Shown here piece by piece: positions 8,539-17,290 of a stretch of DNA of 64,000 nt. The DNA comes from Bacteroidota bacterium (GTDB lineage Bacteria > Bacteroidota > Bacteroidia > Bacteroidales > Tannerellaceae): NCBI GenBank assembly GCA_023429375.1, contig JAEYVY010000017.1, forward strand, positions 15,200 to 79,199, in the 5' to 3' direction. The notes under the pieces were generated by a model. That model worked only from the letters and a program-made list of their open reading frames with translations, did not search any database and was not told where the DNA came from. Numbering within the stretch: position 1 is the stretch's first letter; every line of letters starts with the position of its first letter. The position numbers and the translations under genes are program-made.

Positions 8539-11500
8539 ATGAATAATATTCTACGTTCTATATATTTGGCAATGTCGCTGTTTGTTACAGTGTCGTTTAC
8601 GTTGCCGGCTCAAGTAGTAGTTAATAATGTTACAGAATTACTGTCTGCTCTAAGTACTGCGTCTGAAAATGATGTGATCAACTTAGATCCAAACTTCACC
8701 TCTTCTTCAGTGACTATACCTATGCCTTCTGTTGCTGTAACCATTGATGGGGGAGATTATGTTTGGGAAACCGGTTCGATTACTATAAATGGAGGATCTT
8801 CGGGTCATTTAACAATACGGAATTTAAAGATAAATTCGAATAAGTTAGAAAATAAATCATCTAATGGTCAACTAACCTTAGATCATATGGAGTTCTACAA
8901 TGCTCTATCTGGTGCAATAGATATCTCCACATCCGGTAGTGCATTTACTCTTATATCATATACGAAGATTCATAATAATCGAGGAGTTAATACCGCTTCT
9001 GCTATTTGGCTCGGAGTTAGTAGTGTATTAGAGATATCAAATTCAACAATTGAAAATAATACCGGAATAGGAGGAGGTAGTGAATGTGGTGCAATTGCTT
9101 CAAAAAATTATACAGGTGAACTTATGATTAATAATTCCGTTTTTAGGAATAATGTAAATAAAAGTGTCAATACTGGTATTTTTGGTGGAGGCGGAGGAGC
9201 TATGTCGATGCATTATCTGAAAGGCTCTATTCACATCTCTGAATGTCTATTTGAAGGGAATAAAACGAACGGAGAAGATACTGAAATCAAATCTACTTAT
9301 GATGGAGGAGCCATTTACATATTCGACGGTCGTGATGGAGCTGTGGTAAACATTGTTAGTTCGACATTTACCGAAAATGTAGCCTACGATGATGGCGGTG
9401 CAATAATGTTTCAGGGAACGGGTAATCCAGGCTTAACCACTTCAATTGTGAACTGTACTTTCTATAAAAACAGAGCACATGGAGCTGATGGTGCCGGCTA
9501 TGCCGGAGGTGCGATTCAGTATTTCAAAAACGGAGGAAGTTCCAAAATGGTGAATAACATACTTAGCTCTACTTTTGTTGGTAATATTGGAGGTAGTGAA
9601 CAAACAACTACTGAACAACGAGGAGGAGCTATTGGATTAAGTGGAGCAGGTATTTTAGCAACAGCCGCTGTAACACGTAATGGATGTTTATTTGTTGGGA
9701 ATCAAGTTTATGGAGTGGATGGAAAAATAAACGATGCAAGTACGAATAAAGATATTTCGTTAAATGCTACAACACAGGCAGGTACGTATAATGTGATCAA
9801 TGTAGACAAGGGAGATGCACCAGCTTATACTGCTGAGGATGTTCTTGGTCGTAATTATTCATTCTGTGAGAATTTGTCCGGTATTAAGGCCGGTGTTGAT
9901 GGTGAAATTATTAAAACAATTCCCATAAAGCCTGAAGGTATAGCTGATATGACGTATAGTGGAGCAACTTCTGTTCCATATACGGATCAGAGAAACTTTA
10001 CCAGAAATAAGGATCAGGGAGCTATAGAGATGGCTTGGGTTCGTTTTAATGCCGGAGAAGGAGAGTGGACAGGCCTGAATGATAATCTGATGTATGAAGG
10101 AACGGATTATTATGAGTCAGTTTCACAAAAAGCGAAATATTATTACCGGATTACTAATTCAGGTGGAACAGTAACTTCTCCCGATTCGGAATCAGGTGTT
10201 ACTTTAGCACCTCCATCAGGGCTTGAGTTTGATAAATGGGTATGGGAAAAAGACAGCACAACAGAGTGGAAACCAACAGATGTAATTGTGGACTCATTGC
10301 GAGTTGTTGCCATTTATAAAACAGCAACTCAGGCGCGCTATAAAGTACTGTATGAACCGAACGGAGGTGGTGGTACAGCTATAGCACACGAGTGTGACGA
10401 AAACGATCAGCATACAATATTAAATTATAACGATGGCAGTATAGGTTTTACACCTCCTACTTCGAATCATGTATTTGCAGGCTGGAAAGACAGTCAGGGT
10501 AATCCTTTTACCGTAAATACAAGTTATACATTTACGTCAGACACTACATTGTATGCCCAATGGAAGGAGTCTTCTCCTATAACAATCATCTATGATTCCG
10601 GTATCGGAACAGGAGATGACAAGATATTTACTACGGCTAAAGACGGTTCACATACTATTTTGGAATATACGAATCCAACTATCGACTTTAAACCTTCAAG
10701 TCCTAATCATTCCTTTGTTTGCTGGAAAGATAGTCTGGGTAATATTTATACAATTGGAGAATCTTATGTGTTTACAACTCAGACAAGATTGATTGCTCAA
10801 TGGCAGGAAGATAAGCCTTCTATTACTGACTGTGCAATCACCTATTACCCCAATGGGGGTGGTGGTACCGTGCAAACGATTAGTAATGCACCAGACTGTT
10901 CTTATAAGATTTTAAATTACGTAGATTCACCTTTGTATTTTACCGCTCCAAATGCAAACTATGAGTTTGTGAATTGGAATACGAAGGCAGATGGATCGGG
11001 AACTTCTTATGAAGTAGGAGTAACGGTAACTGCTAAAGACCATCTTGAACTTTATGCCCAATGGAAGAGGACGTCATCGCCGGGAGATAACGCAGGAATA
11101 GAAATCCATCCTCTGTTGCCCTTCTGTTCGACTGATGCTTGGATACATATTCCCTATGATATCTTGCTGACTTCTCCGATGGAATATACTGTGATTTTCT
11201 CAGAAGAAGCGAAGAAAGCCGGGTTTAAGGATATTGATGTCTTTACAGAGTTGCCAAGCAATTACATTACTGTTCCAATGCCAAACGGAGTCTCTAAAGG
11301 AAAATATGCAGGTAAGATAGTGTTGCGCACGACAGACAATACATCGATTATCACAGACTATCCATTTGAATTGGAAGTGTTAGGCGGTGTAGTTATCGTA
11401 AATCAACCGGAATCAACAAGAGCATGTAAAGAAGAGTCTTTTACTCTAAATGTGGATGCTTCAGATGATGCACTTTCTTATCAGTGGTACTTTGAAGGAG

Positions 11501-12111
11501 AAAAGATAGCCGGAGCTACATTGAGCCAATATAGTCAAACTATTACTTCTGAAACAGAAGGAATGTATTATGTAATTGTATCCGGTACATGTGGTAGCTT
11601 GAAGAGCGACTCTGTTTATGTTTCCATGAATACTCTATCTGTATTGATAAAATGGGATGATGTATTATATGTTGACAATACAGACGGTAAGTATGTGAAG
11701 TTTCAATGGTTTAAAAACGGACAAGAGATTCCGGAAAACGGAACGTTCGTTTATTATACAGATGAAGCAGGACTGGATGGCAGTTATCATGTTCGTGCCT
11801 ATTATGCTGATGGAACGTTTGACGAAAGTTGTCCGGTACGGTTTACTTCAGATACTACCAAAGCAATACTTAAGGTTTATCCAAATCCTGTTAGCAACAA
11901 TAGTCATTTAACTGTTGAGGGGGTGAACGGCTTATCAGAAGGAGGTAACTATCAAGTTGAATTGTATGATTTATCCGGTCGCAGAGTGTATGCCACTACT
12001 TCATTTACCGAAACCACACAAATCCCTATTCATACATCTCCGGGTGTTTATCTTTTAAATGTGACAGCACCAAATGGAAAACGGACAGTGAAGAAAGTGG
12101 TTGTTAAATAA
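8539..12111 (+). CDS. Large surface protein: beta-helix, Listeria-Bacteroides repeats, type IX sorting domain
   Basis: A signal peptide (residues 1-25, ending LPAQ) leads into a right-handed parallel beta-helix of about residues 30-480, rich in N-N-x-G ladders and GGAI/GGGA turns. Residues about 600-845 hold three copies of the Listeria-Bacteroides (Flg_new, InlB B-repeat) unit, each starting like YxPNGGGGT and ending TLYAQWK or a close variant. Then come one or two Ig-like domains (about 945-1100, with the cysteine pair at CKEE and GTCGS). The last 80 residues (KVYPNPV ... GVYLLNV ... KKVVVK) are a type A C-terminal sorting domain of the type IX secretion system, which exports and attaches proteins to the cell surface. 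The protein is probably an adhesin or polysaccharide-binding factor; no catalytic residues could be assigned. Confidence 0.88.
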   Translation: MNNILRSIYLAMSLFVTVSFTLPAQVVVNNVTELLSALSTASENDVINLDPNFTSSSVTIPMPSVAVTIDGGDYVWETGSITINGGSSGHLTIRNLKINSNKLENKSSNGQLTLDHMEFYNALSGAIDISTSGSAFTLISYTKIHNNRGVNTASAIWLGVSSVLEISNSTIENNTGIGGGSECGAIASKNYTGELMINNSVFRNNVNKSVNTGIFGGGGGAMSMHYLKGSIHISECLFEGNKTNGEDTEIKSTYDGGAIYIFDGRDGAVVNIVSSTFTENVAYDDGGAIMFQGTGNPGLTTSIVNCTFYKNRAHGADGAGYAGGAIQYFKNGGSSKMVNNILSSTFVGNIGGSEQTTTEQRGGAIGLSGAGILATAAVTRNGCLFVGNQVYGVDGKINDASTNKDISLNATTQAGTYNVINVDKGDAPAYTAEDVLGRNYSFCENLSGIKAGVDGEIIKTIPIKPEGIADMTYSGATSVPYTDQRNFTRNKDQGAIEMAWVRFNAGEGEWTGLNDNLMYEGTDYYESVSQKAKYYYRITNSGGTVTSPDSESGVTLAPPSGLEFDKWVWEKDSTTEWKPTDVIVDSLRVVAIYKTATQARYKVLYEPNGGGGTAIAHECDENDQHTILNYNDGSIGFTPPTSNHVFAGWKDSQGNPFTVNTSYTFTSDTTLYAQWKESSPITIIYDSGIGTGDDKIFTTAKDGSHTILEYTNPTIDFKPSSPNHSFVCWKDSLGNIYTIGESYVFTTQTRLIAQWQEDKPSITDCAITYYPNGGGGTVQTISNAPDCSYKILNYVDSPLYFTAPNANYEFVNWNTKADGSGTSYEVGVTVTAKDHLELYAQWKRTSSPGDNAGIEIHPLLPFCSTDAWIHIPYDILLTSPMEYTVIFSEEAKKAGFKDIDVFTELPSNYITVPMPNGVSKGKYAGKIVLRTTDNTSIITDYPFELEVLGGVVIVNQPESTRACKEESFTLNVDASDDALSYQWYFEGEKIAGATLSQYSQTITSETEGMYYVIVSGTCGSLKSDSVYVSMNTLSVLIKWDDVLYVDNTDGKYVKFQWFKNGQEIPENGTFVYYTDEAGLDGSYHVRAYYADGTFDESCPVRFTSDTTKAILKVYPNPVSNNSHLTVEGVNGLSEGGNYQVELYDLSGRRVYATTSFTETTQIPIHTSPGVYLLNVTAPNGKRTVKKVVVK

Positions 12112-12132
12112 TCATAGTTCGATGTTTAGTTT

Positions 12133-12167
12133 AAAGAGTTACAGGCTTTATGCTTGTAACTCTTTTT
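12133..12167. terminator. Bidirectional terminator
   Basis: AAAGAGTTACA and TGTAACTCTTT form an 11-bp stem with a short loop, followed by a T run on the plus strand and an A run on the other. It lies between the tails of the convergent surface-protein and EEP genes. Confidence 0.75.
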
Positions 12168-12190
12168 CATTCATGGGTAGCTGATGGAGG

Positions 12191-13183
12191 TTATAAATTG
12201 AAATCTGCAATTACAGGTAGATGATCGCTAAATCCCCTTTCGTATTTGTATCCGTGATACGTTCTTAACGGTCGTTTGCCTTTCCAAACCTTATCGTTTG
12301 TCAACAAAAAGGGAGGAGCGAATATACGTGGACTATCAGGAATTAAGAACGCGTAGAAGGATGAACTCACAATGATTTGATCTAATTGACTCCACTCATC
12401 GCGATACTTGTGGCTTCCCTTATGATGGTAAGAAAGATTGAACAACGTAAGTTCGGAATCCGTGGCAACGTTTGTTTGCGGTGGTATTGCTTTTAGACCA
12501 TGTATAAGGCTTTTGTCTTGAGGTATGTCGTTGAAATCGCCCATGATTAGTAGATGACAGTTTTGTCTGATGCGATATAACGAATCGCAATGTGAGCGAA
12601 GAAATGTGGCTGCCTCGGTGCGGTGTGACTCTGTTTCTTTCTCTCCTCCGTAGCGCGAAGGGAAATGACAGACAAAAACATCTAATGTATCACGAGTGAT
12701 GATTAGCCCGGAGACATGCAGGATATTACGTGATTTTTTATTGGCATCTGAGAATGGGATGACGAGTTCTGTGTGGCTGATATATTTAAACTTGTCGCGT
12801 TGAAAGAGTAGAGCAGTGTTTATACCTCTTTCATCATTCCCAGTTGTTATTCGGTAGCTATATTCTTGTTTTCGTAGAGGCGTGCGATGTAACAGATCGT
12901 AAACCACTGAATCATTTTCCACTTCGCATAACCCTATCAATGCAGGTGTATCCCATTCTCCTGCAGCAGTGATGACCTTTGCTATTTGTTGCAGCTTGTG
13001 ATAATAACGACCATTTGTCCAATACCGGTTTCCTTCAGGTGTGAATTCCCCATCATTTTTGTCGGGAGATTTAGTCGTGTCGAACATATTTTCGACATTA
13101 TAACTCATCACCCGGAAGTTGATTTGCGCTTTACACACCGGAAGCAAGCAAAAGATGAAGAAGATAGTCAAGGTTTTGTACAT
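12191..13183 (-). CDS. Secreted endonuclease/exonuclease/phosphatase (EEP) family protein
   Basis: A signal peptide (MYKTLTIFFIFCLLPVCKAQ) shows export. The EEP fold marks appear in order: MSYNVENMFD (metal asparagine), ALIGLCEVEND (metal glutamate), FVCHFPSRYGG, IMGDFND (catalytic Asp-Asn), WSQLDQIIVS and the closing FSDHLPVIADF with the Asp-His dyad. Members split phosphodiester bonds in DNA, RNA, sphingomyelin or inositol lipids, and the substrate cannot be fixed by motifs. The gene follows the beta-helix lipoprotein gene by 9 bp and is surely co-transcribed with it. Confidence 0.9.
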   Translation of the reverse strand: MYKTLTIFFIFCLLPVCKAQINFRVMSYNVENMFDTTKSPDKNDGEFTPEGNRYWTNGRYYHKLQQIAKVITAAGEWDTPALIGLCEVENDSVVYDLLHRTPLRKQEYSYRITTGNDERGINTALLFQRDKFKYISHTELVIPFSDANKKSRNILHVSGLIITRDTLDVFVCHFPSRYGGEKETESHRTEAATFLRSHCDSLYRIRQNCHLLIMGDFNDIPQDKSLIHGLKAIPPQTNVATDSELTLFNLSYHHKGSHKYRDEWSQLDQIIVSSSFYAFLIPDSPRIFAPPFLLTNDKVWKGKRPLRTYHGYKYERGFSDHLPVIADFNL

Positions 13184-13192
13184 ATACGGAAA

Positions 13193-14656
13193 TTATTCTT
13201 TTTCAGGTTCAGGAACAAATTGGTAGGCCCCTATATCCGGCAGAATATTGTCTGACACACGGGTCACACCATATCGGTCTTGCGGGTAGAGCTTTGCAAT
13301 ATCCACATTGGCAACACCGATTGCTTTCGAATTACCGTCTTTGTCTTTTTTCAGGCGGAAATCAAACATATACTTCTCGTCTTTGCTGCCGTTCAGCTTG
13401 TAGCTGTTTACGTTGCTACCTTCTATAAAGATACAATCAGTTGTATTAGGCAGATTGTTTTTTTGTCTGATCAGGCAATTTTTGAAGTAGTAATTGAAAT
13501 TCTCGGCCGATACGATTTCTACCTCACCCGTTTGCTGGCTTTTGCTACCATCAATGATGCAATTTTCAAAAATAGCTTGCTCGATTGGAGAGGCTATGTT
13601 GGCGTTTGTCGATTTGCCATTTACAAGTATCACAGACTGAGCTCCAGTCCTGCTTTTTATCTTCATAAAATTGGCGATTGTACAGTGTACAAAACGATAG
13701 TTACCACCCGTCAAGGCGAGCAATGAATCTTCGGCATTGCTGAATTCGGTATTCACTGCTTCAATATGGCAATTCGTTGAAACCAGCAAATTGCCGGACA
13801 TGTTGGTCACTTGTGATGAATAGAAGCGGATTTTAGGTTGAGCCGTTGTCGACGGTAAACAAAGAATTCCATTCCTTCCGTTGCGTATAATGGTATGTTC
13901 GAAAACCGAGTTATAACTTTCCGGAAAGAACGTAAAACCACCCCACTGTGCGGGTACATTGTCGAACGCTAGTTCACCATCAATTAAATCATCCAACCGG
14001 TCTCCTCTGAAGATGACAGGATTATCAATCGTCCCCTGCGAATGGATACTGCCGTGTACTTGTATTTTGGCATTATTCCGCAAATAAAAACCGGCACCGG
14101 CCTCGATTGTCAGTTTCGCATCTGCTGAAACTACCAGACTATCGTAAATCAGATAGGGACGTTCGTTTGTGATGGTTGTGTCTTTGTCGATTATTAATCC
14201 CCCTTTGACAACGACTACATCTTGGCCATAAGCTTGCAGAATGACCCATTGTCTTTGCCCATTAAACATGAATTGAAGAGAATCTTTTATTTCGAATGGG
14301 TTGTTCTTGTCTTGCGGATCAATGGTTACTTCAACAAATACGTACATGCTGTCTTTCGACAAAATGGGGATATCCGTGAATTCTGTTCCTTTTCGTCCAT
14401 CTACATTGATGCGGAATCCTGATTTCCCCTGTCTGGCCAAAGAGATAGACTGAATATTCAGCGCTTCACTGTTGCGGTTGTACACCATCAGTTTCTTTGT
14501 GGCCGAGCTGACGGTCGTAAATACAGTGTCGAACGCAACTGTATCTGTCGAAAAGTGGAGGGTATGATTTGGATTTTTGGAGAAATCATCCACTAAATCA
14601 TTACACCCTACAAGGAGGCTAATCAGCAAGAGAGGCAGTAAATATAAATTCTTCAT
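13193..14656 (-). CDS. Lipoprotein with right-handed beta-helix
   Basis: The lipobox LLVGC puts the mature N-terminal cysteine at residue 18, so this is a lipid-anchored envelope protein. An Ig-like or transthyretin-like domain comes first (about 30-160, with LMVYNRNSEALNIQSI), followed by a beta-helix with repeated short strands (about 165-440, e.g. LTIEAGAGFYLRNNAKIQV, IIRNGRNGILCL). The end LPDIGAYQFVPE is a common closure of such helices in Bacteroidetes. No catalytic signature is visible, so it may bind rather than cut polysaccharide. It is the first gene of a pair with the secreted EEP phosphodiesterase. Confidence 0.82.
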   Translation of the reverse strand: MKNLYLLPLLLISLLVGCNDLVDDFSKNPNHTLHFSTDTVAFDTVFTTVSSATKKLMVYNRNSEALNIQSISLARQGKSGFRINVDGRKGTEFTDIPILSKDSMYVFVEVTIDPQDKNNPFEIKDSLQFMFNGQRQWVILQAYGQDVVVVKGGLIIDKDTTITNERPYLIYDSLVVSADAKLTIEAGAGFYLRNNAKIQVHGSIHSQGTIDNPVIFRGDRLDDLIDGELAFDNVPAQWGGFTFFPESYNSVFEHTIIRNGRNGILCLPSTTAQPKIRFYSSQVTNMSGNLLVSTNCHIEAVNTEFSNAEDSLLALTGGNYRFVHCTIANFMKIKSRTGAQSVILVNGKSTNANIASPIEQAIFENCIIDGSKSQQTGEVEIVSAENFNYYFKNCLIRQKNNLPNTTDCIFIEGSNVNSYKLNGSKDEKYMFDFRLKKDKDGNSKAIGVANVDIAKLYPQDRYGVTRVSDNILPDIGAYQFVPEPEKE

Positions 14657-14675
14657 ATTTGAATCAGCATCAATT

Positions 14676-14741
14676 AAAAAAGAGGTTGCCCCTCAATAGT
14701 GTAGGACAATCATCCTATTCTATCTGTGACACCCTCTTTTT
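14676..14741 (-). terminator. Probable terminator of pepD
   Basis: AAAAAGAGG and CCTCTTTTT can pair at the base of a longer stem with an inner AGGA/TCCT hairpin. In the minus direction it is followed by a T run, as expected after pepD. Confidence 0.5.
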
Positions 14742-14761
14742 ATAACGAGTAATCGCTTGTT

Positions 14762-16219
14762 TTATTTTGCGGGAATGCTTTTAAGTACATCCAGCAGATG
14801 TTTCCACCACAATTCTACCGTGCTGATTTGAATACGTTCGTTTGGTGAGTGAACGTCACGCAAGGTAGGACCGAACGAAATCATATCCAGATAAGGATAT
14901 TTTTCAAGAAACAGACCACATTCCAGACCGGCATGAATAGCTTTGATAGCAGCTTCTTTGCCAAACAAACGTTTGTATGATTCCTGCGCTACTTTCATAA
15001 TTAATGAATCTGAGTTTGGAGCCCATCCCGGATAACCGTCTCCGTGAGTAACCTTAGCTCCGGCAAGCTTGAACGTAGCAGCTACCTGGTTAGCAACAGC
15101 TAATTTATAAGATTCAATAGAGCTGCGTTGGCTGGTTCCAACCAATACGGTATTATCGGCCAAAGTCTTTACAGACGCCAGGTTAGTTGATGTTTCCACC
15201 AAACCTTCAATCTCGTGACTCATCCCAATCACCCCGTGAGGAGCTGCATGTAATGCGTAGATAATCTTTTCTGCAGTTTCGCTGTCGATAGCTGTTTCCG
15301 GGCGAGCAGCAGATTCCAAAAGAACTTTTACGTTTTTGTCTATGTGTTTCAATTCATTTTCTACATCTGCAGCAAAATTGTTTAACATCACACGCACATC
15401 TTCTTTAGCGCTTGCAGGAATACCTATTACAGCATAAGCTTCACGAGCAATAGCGTTGCGAAGGTTTCCACCGTTGATTTCGCAAAGTGTAATGTCGTAT
15501 TTTTGTTTCAATAGATACAAAAAACGAACTAATATCTTGTTGGCGTTACCTAATCCTTTATGAATTTCACCACCTGAGTGTCCGCCATTAAGTCCTTTCA
15601 CATCGATACGAACATAATGCAAGTCCGGATTTGTTGGAGTAGGAGTGAATGTGAATAAAGCTTGCGTATCCTTACCTCCGGCACAGCCAATGAATATTTC
15701 ACCTTCGTCTTCACTGTCCAGGTTCAACAGAATTTTGCCTGTCATAAAGCCAGCCTGAAGAGCTTTTGCTCCGGAAAGGCCGGTTTCTTCGTCGACGGTA
15801 AACAAACATTCGATGGGACCGTGTTCGATATCGTCAGAAGCCAGAATAGCTAATTCGGCAGCAACACCAACACCATTGTCAGCACCCAGAGTTGTCTCGT
15901 TTGCACGCAACCAGTCGCCTTCAACTATCGTTTCAATCGGGTCGTTCTCAAAATCGTGTACAGTTCCATTGTTTTTCTCGCAAACCATATCAACGTGTGA
16001 TTGTAAGATGACAGTCGGAAGGTTTTCATAACCCGGAGTTGCCGGTTTAGACATCAGGATATTACCTGCTTCGTCTTTTTTAATAGCGATATTATTTTCT
16101 TGGGCAAATGCTTCCAGATACTTGATTATCTTTTCTTCCTTCTTTGAAGGGCGAGGAACTTGTGTGATTTCATGGAAATACTTCCATACGATTTTAGGGC
16201 TAAGATCCGTAATTTTCAT
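14762..16219 (-). CDS. pepD: Aminoacyl-histidine dipeptidase (peptidase D, M20C family)
   Basis: A 485-residue M20 metallopeptidase, the length usual for PepD. The metal site is visible as LQSHVDMVCEKN, LGADNGVG, and DEETGLSGA, where the first glutamate is the catalytic base, and the late IHAGLECG supplies another ligand. The lid domain with GLNGGHSGGEIHKG lies between. The enzyme is a cytoplasmic zinc dipeptidase that splits Xaa-His and many other dipeptides, useful to a peptide-fermenting anaerobe. It has its own terminator and no operon partner. Confidence 0.96.
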   Translation of the reverse strand: MKITDLSPKIVWKYFHEITQVPRPSKKEEKIIKYLEAFAQENNIAIKKDEAGNILMSKPATPGYENLPTVILQSHVDMVCEKNNGTVHDFENDPIETIVEGDWLRANETTLGADNGVGVAAELAILASDDIEHGPIECLFTVDEETGLSGAKALQAGFMTGKILLNLDSEDEGEIFIGCAGGKDTQALFTFTPTPTNPDLHYVRIDVKGLNGGHSGGEIHKGLGNANKILVRFLYLLKQKYDITLCEINGGNLRNAIAREAYAVIGIPASAKEDVRVMLNNFAADVENELKHIDKNVKVLLESAARPETAIDSETAEKIIYALHAAPHGVIGMSHEIEGLVETSTNLASVKTLADNTVLVGTSQRSSIESYKLAVANQVAATFKLAGAKVTHGDGYPGWAPNSDSLIMKVAQESYKRLFGKEAAIKAIHAGLECGLFLEKYPYLDMISFGPTLRDVHSPNERIQISTVELWWKHLLDVLKSIPAK

Positions 16220-16325
16220 ATCTTTATAATATTAATTGAAGTTATTCCGGCAAGCAGACCTTCAGTCACAAAACCGGACTAAGAGAAAAATTATAGAATT
16301 AATGCTTTATAATAACTTAAACTCT

Positions 16326-16333
16326 TATATTTG
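16326..16333 (+). promoter_or_regulatory. Candidate -7 box for small membrane protein and ompH
   Basis: TATATTTG followed by CATCC, 20 bp ahead of the ATG at 16354. The context TTTGC is typical of strong Bacteroidetes promoters. No clear -33 box. Confidence 0.55.
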
Positions 16334-16353
16334 CATCCACAAATATAAATAAA

Positions 16354-16566
16354 ATGCTTGCAACCTTATTACTCACAGTCATAATTCTTGTTATTTCAAT
16401 CGTATTCCTTTGTGCGAATATATTACTCAAGAAGAATGGACAATTTCCTAATACACACGTAAGCGGAAATAAAGCGTTGATGGATCGGGGCATATCTTGT
16501 GCAAAAACGCAACATGCTCAAGCTGTCAGCAAAAAAAACTTATTTGAACGAATGAATGAAATTTAA
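16354..16566 (+). CDS. Small membrane protein of unknown function
   Basis: Seventy residues. Residues 1-26 form one membrane helix with no basic start, followed by a short hydrophilic tail containing a single cysteine (RGISCAKTQ) and a basic/acidic end (KKNLFERMNEI). A promoter box precedes it closely, and the OmpH/Skp gene begins 29 bp downstream, so the two are likely one transcript. I do not recognise the family. The length, good start context and promoter make it a real gene rather than chance. Confidence 0.65.
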   Translation: MLATLLLTVIILVISIVFLCANILLKKNGQFPNTHVSGNKALMDRGISCAKTQHAQAVSKKNLFERMNEI

Positions 16567-16595
16567 AACTTAAGAAATAGATTAATTTAGACTTT

Positions 16596-17204
16596 ATGAA
16601 GAACATTAACTACCTAATTAACGGAGTCCTTGCTTTAGCTGTAATCATCTTATTTGCAATGCACTTCTCAGGCAAGAAGGAGTCTGGTTTTACACATTCA
16701 GTTTCAACAGGTGCAGAAGGTGTAAGCGGTCAATTACCCATTGCCTATGTAAATGTGGATTCTCTTTTGTTGAATTATAATTATTCAAAAGATCTGAATG
16801 AAGTAATTATGAAAAAACAAGAAGATTCACGTGCTAATATCAACCAGAAGGCTAATGCATTGAGAGCTGATATGCAGGAATTTGAACGTAAATATCAAAA
16901 TAATGCGTTCTTAACTCCGCAACGTGCACAAGAAGAGCAACAACGTTTATTGAATAAACAACAAGAGTTGCAGGCACTTGACGAACGTTTGACTCAGGAG
17001 TTGATGATCGAACAACAAAGACTAAACGAACAATTACGCGATACTATCGTTACTCAATTGAAGATTTACAACCAATCAAAAGGTTTTGAAGTTATCTTCA
17101 GCAATACAATGGGGGACAATATTCTTTTGGCAGGTGATGCTTATGATATCACAGCCGAAGTAATTGAATTCTTAAATAAGAATTACACTTCTCCTGCTAA
17201 ATAA
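16596..17204 (+). CDS. OmpH/Skp-family periplasmic chaperone
   Basis: A 202-residue protein with an N-terminal signal anchor (about residues 4-24) and a central coiled coil rich in Q, E and R (about 70-150), flanked by a beta-strand body (AYVNVDSLLLNYNYSK at one end, FEVIFSNTMGDNILLAGDAYDIT at the other). This is the jellyfish-shaped OmpH/Skp design that holds unfolded outer-membrane proteins in the periplasm. The N-terminal helix may stay uncleaved, which would tether it. It is followed by a strong terminator and preceded by the small membrane protein. Confidence 0.88.
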   Translation: MKNINYLINGVLALAVIILFAMHFSGKKESGFTHSVSTGAEGVSGQLPIAYVNVDSLLLNYNYSKDLNEVIMKKQEDSRANINQKANALRADMQEFERKYQNNAFLTPQRAQEEQQRLLNKQQELQALDERLTQELMIEQQRLNEQLRDTIVTQLKIYNQSKGFEVIFSNTMGDNILLAGDAYDITAEVIEFLNKNYTSPAK

Positions 17205-17228
17205 GGATATTTAATAAATGATATAGAG

Positions 17229-17260
17229 GCGGTTTGCGGAAACGTAAACCGCTTTTTTTT
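17229..17260 (+). terminator. Terminator after ompH
   Basis: GCGGTTTGCG and CGTAAACCGC pair around a GAAA tetraloop, followed by eight T. A classic intrinsic terminator for the plus strand. Confidence 0.88.
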
Positions 17261-17267
17261 ATCTTTG
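17260..17267 (+). promoter_or_regulatory. Candidate -7 box of mtgA-lipB
   Basis: TATCTTTG directly follows the T run of the ompH terminator and lies 23 bp ahead of the mtgA ATG. It is a plausible -7 box, but no -33 box is seen. Confidence 0.4.
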
Positions 17268-17290
17268 ACCGGCATTTGTAATTAACAACT

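Noticed and set aside
13280..13726. Plus-strand open frame of 148 codons opposite the beta-helix lipoprotein
   Set aside because: Antisense shadow; the lipoprotein frame has lipobox and domain order.
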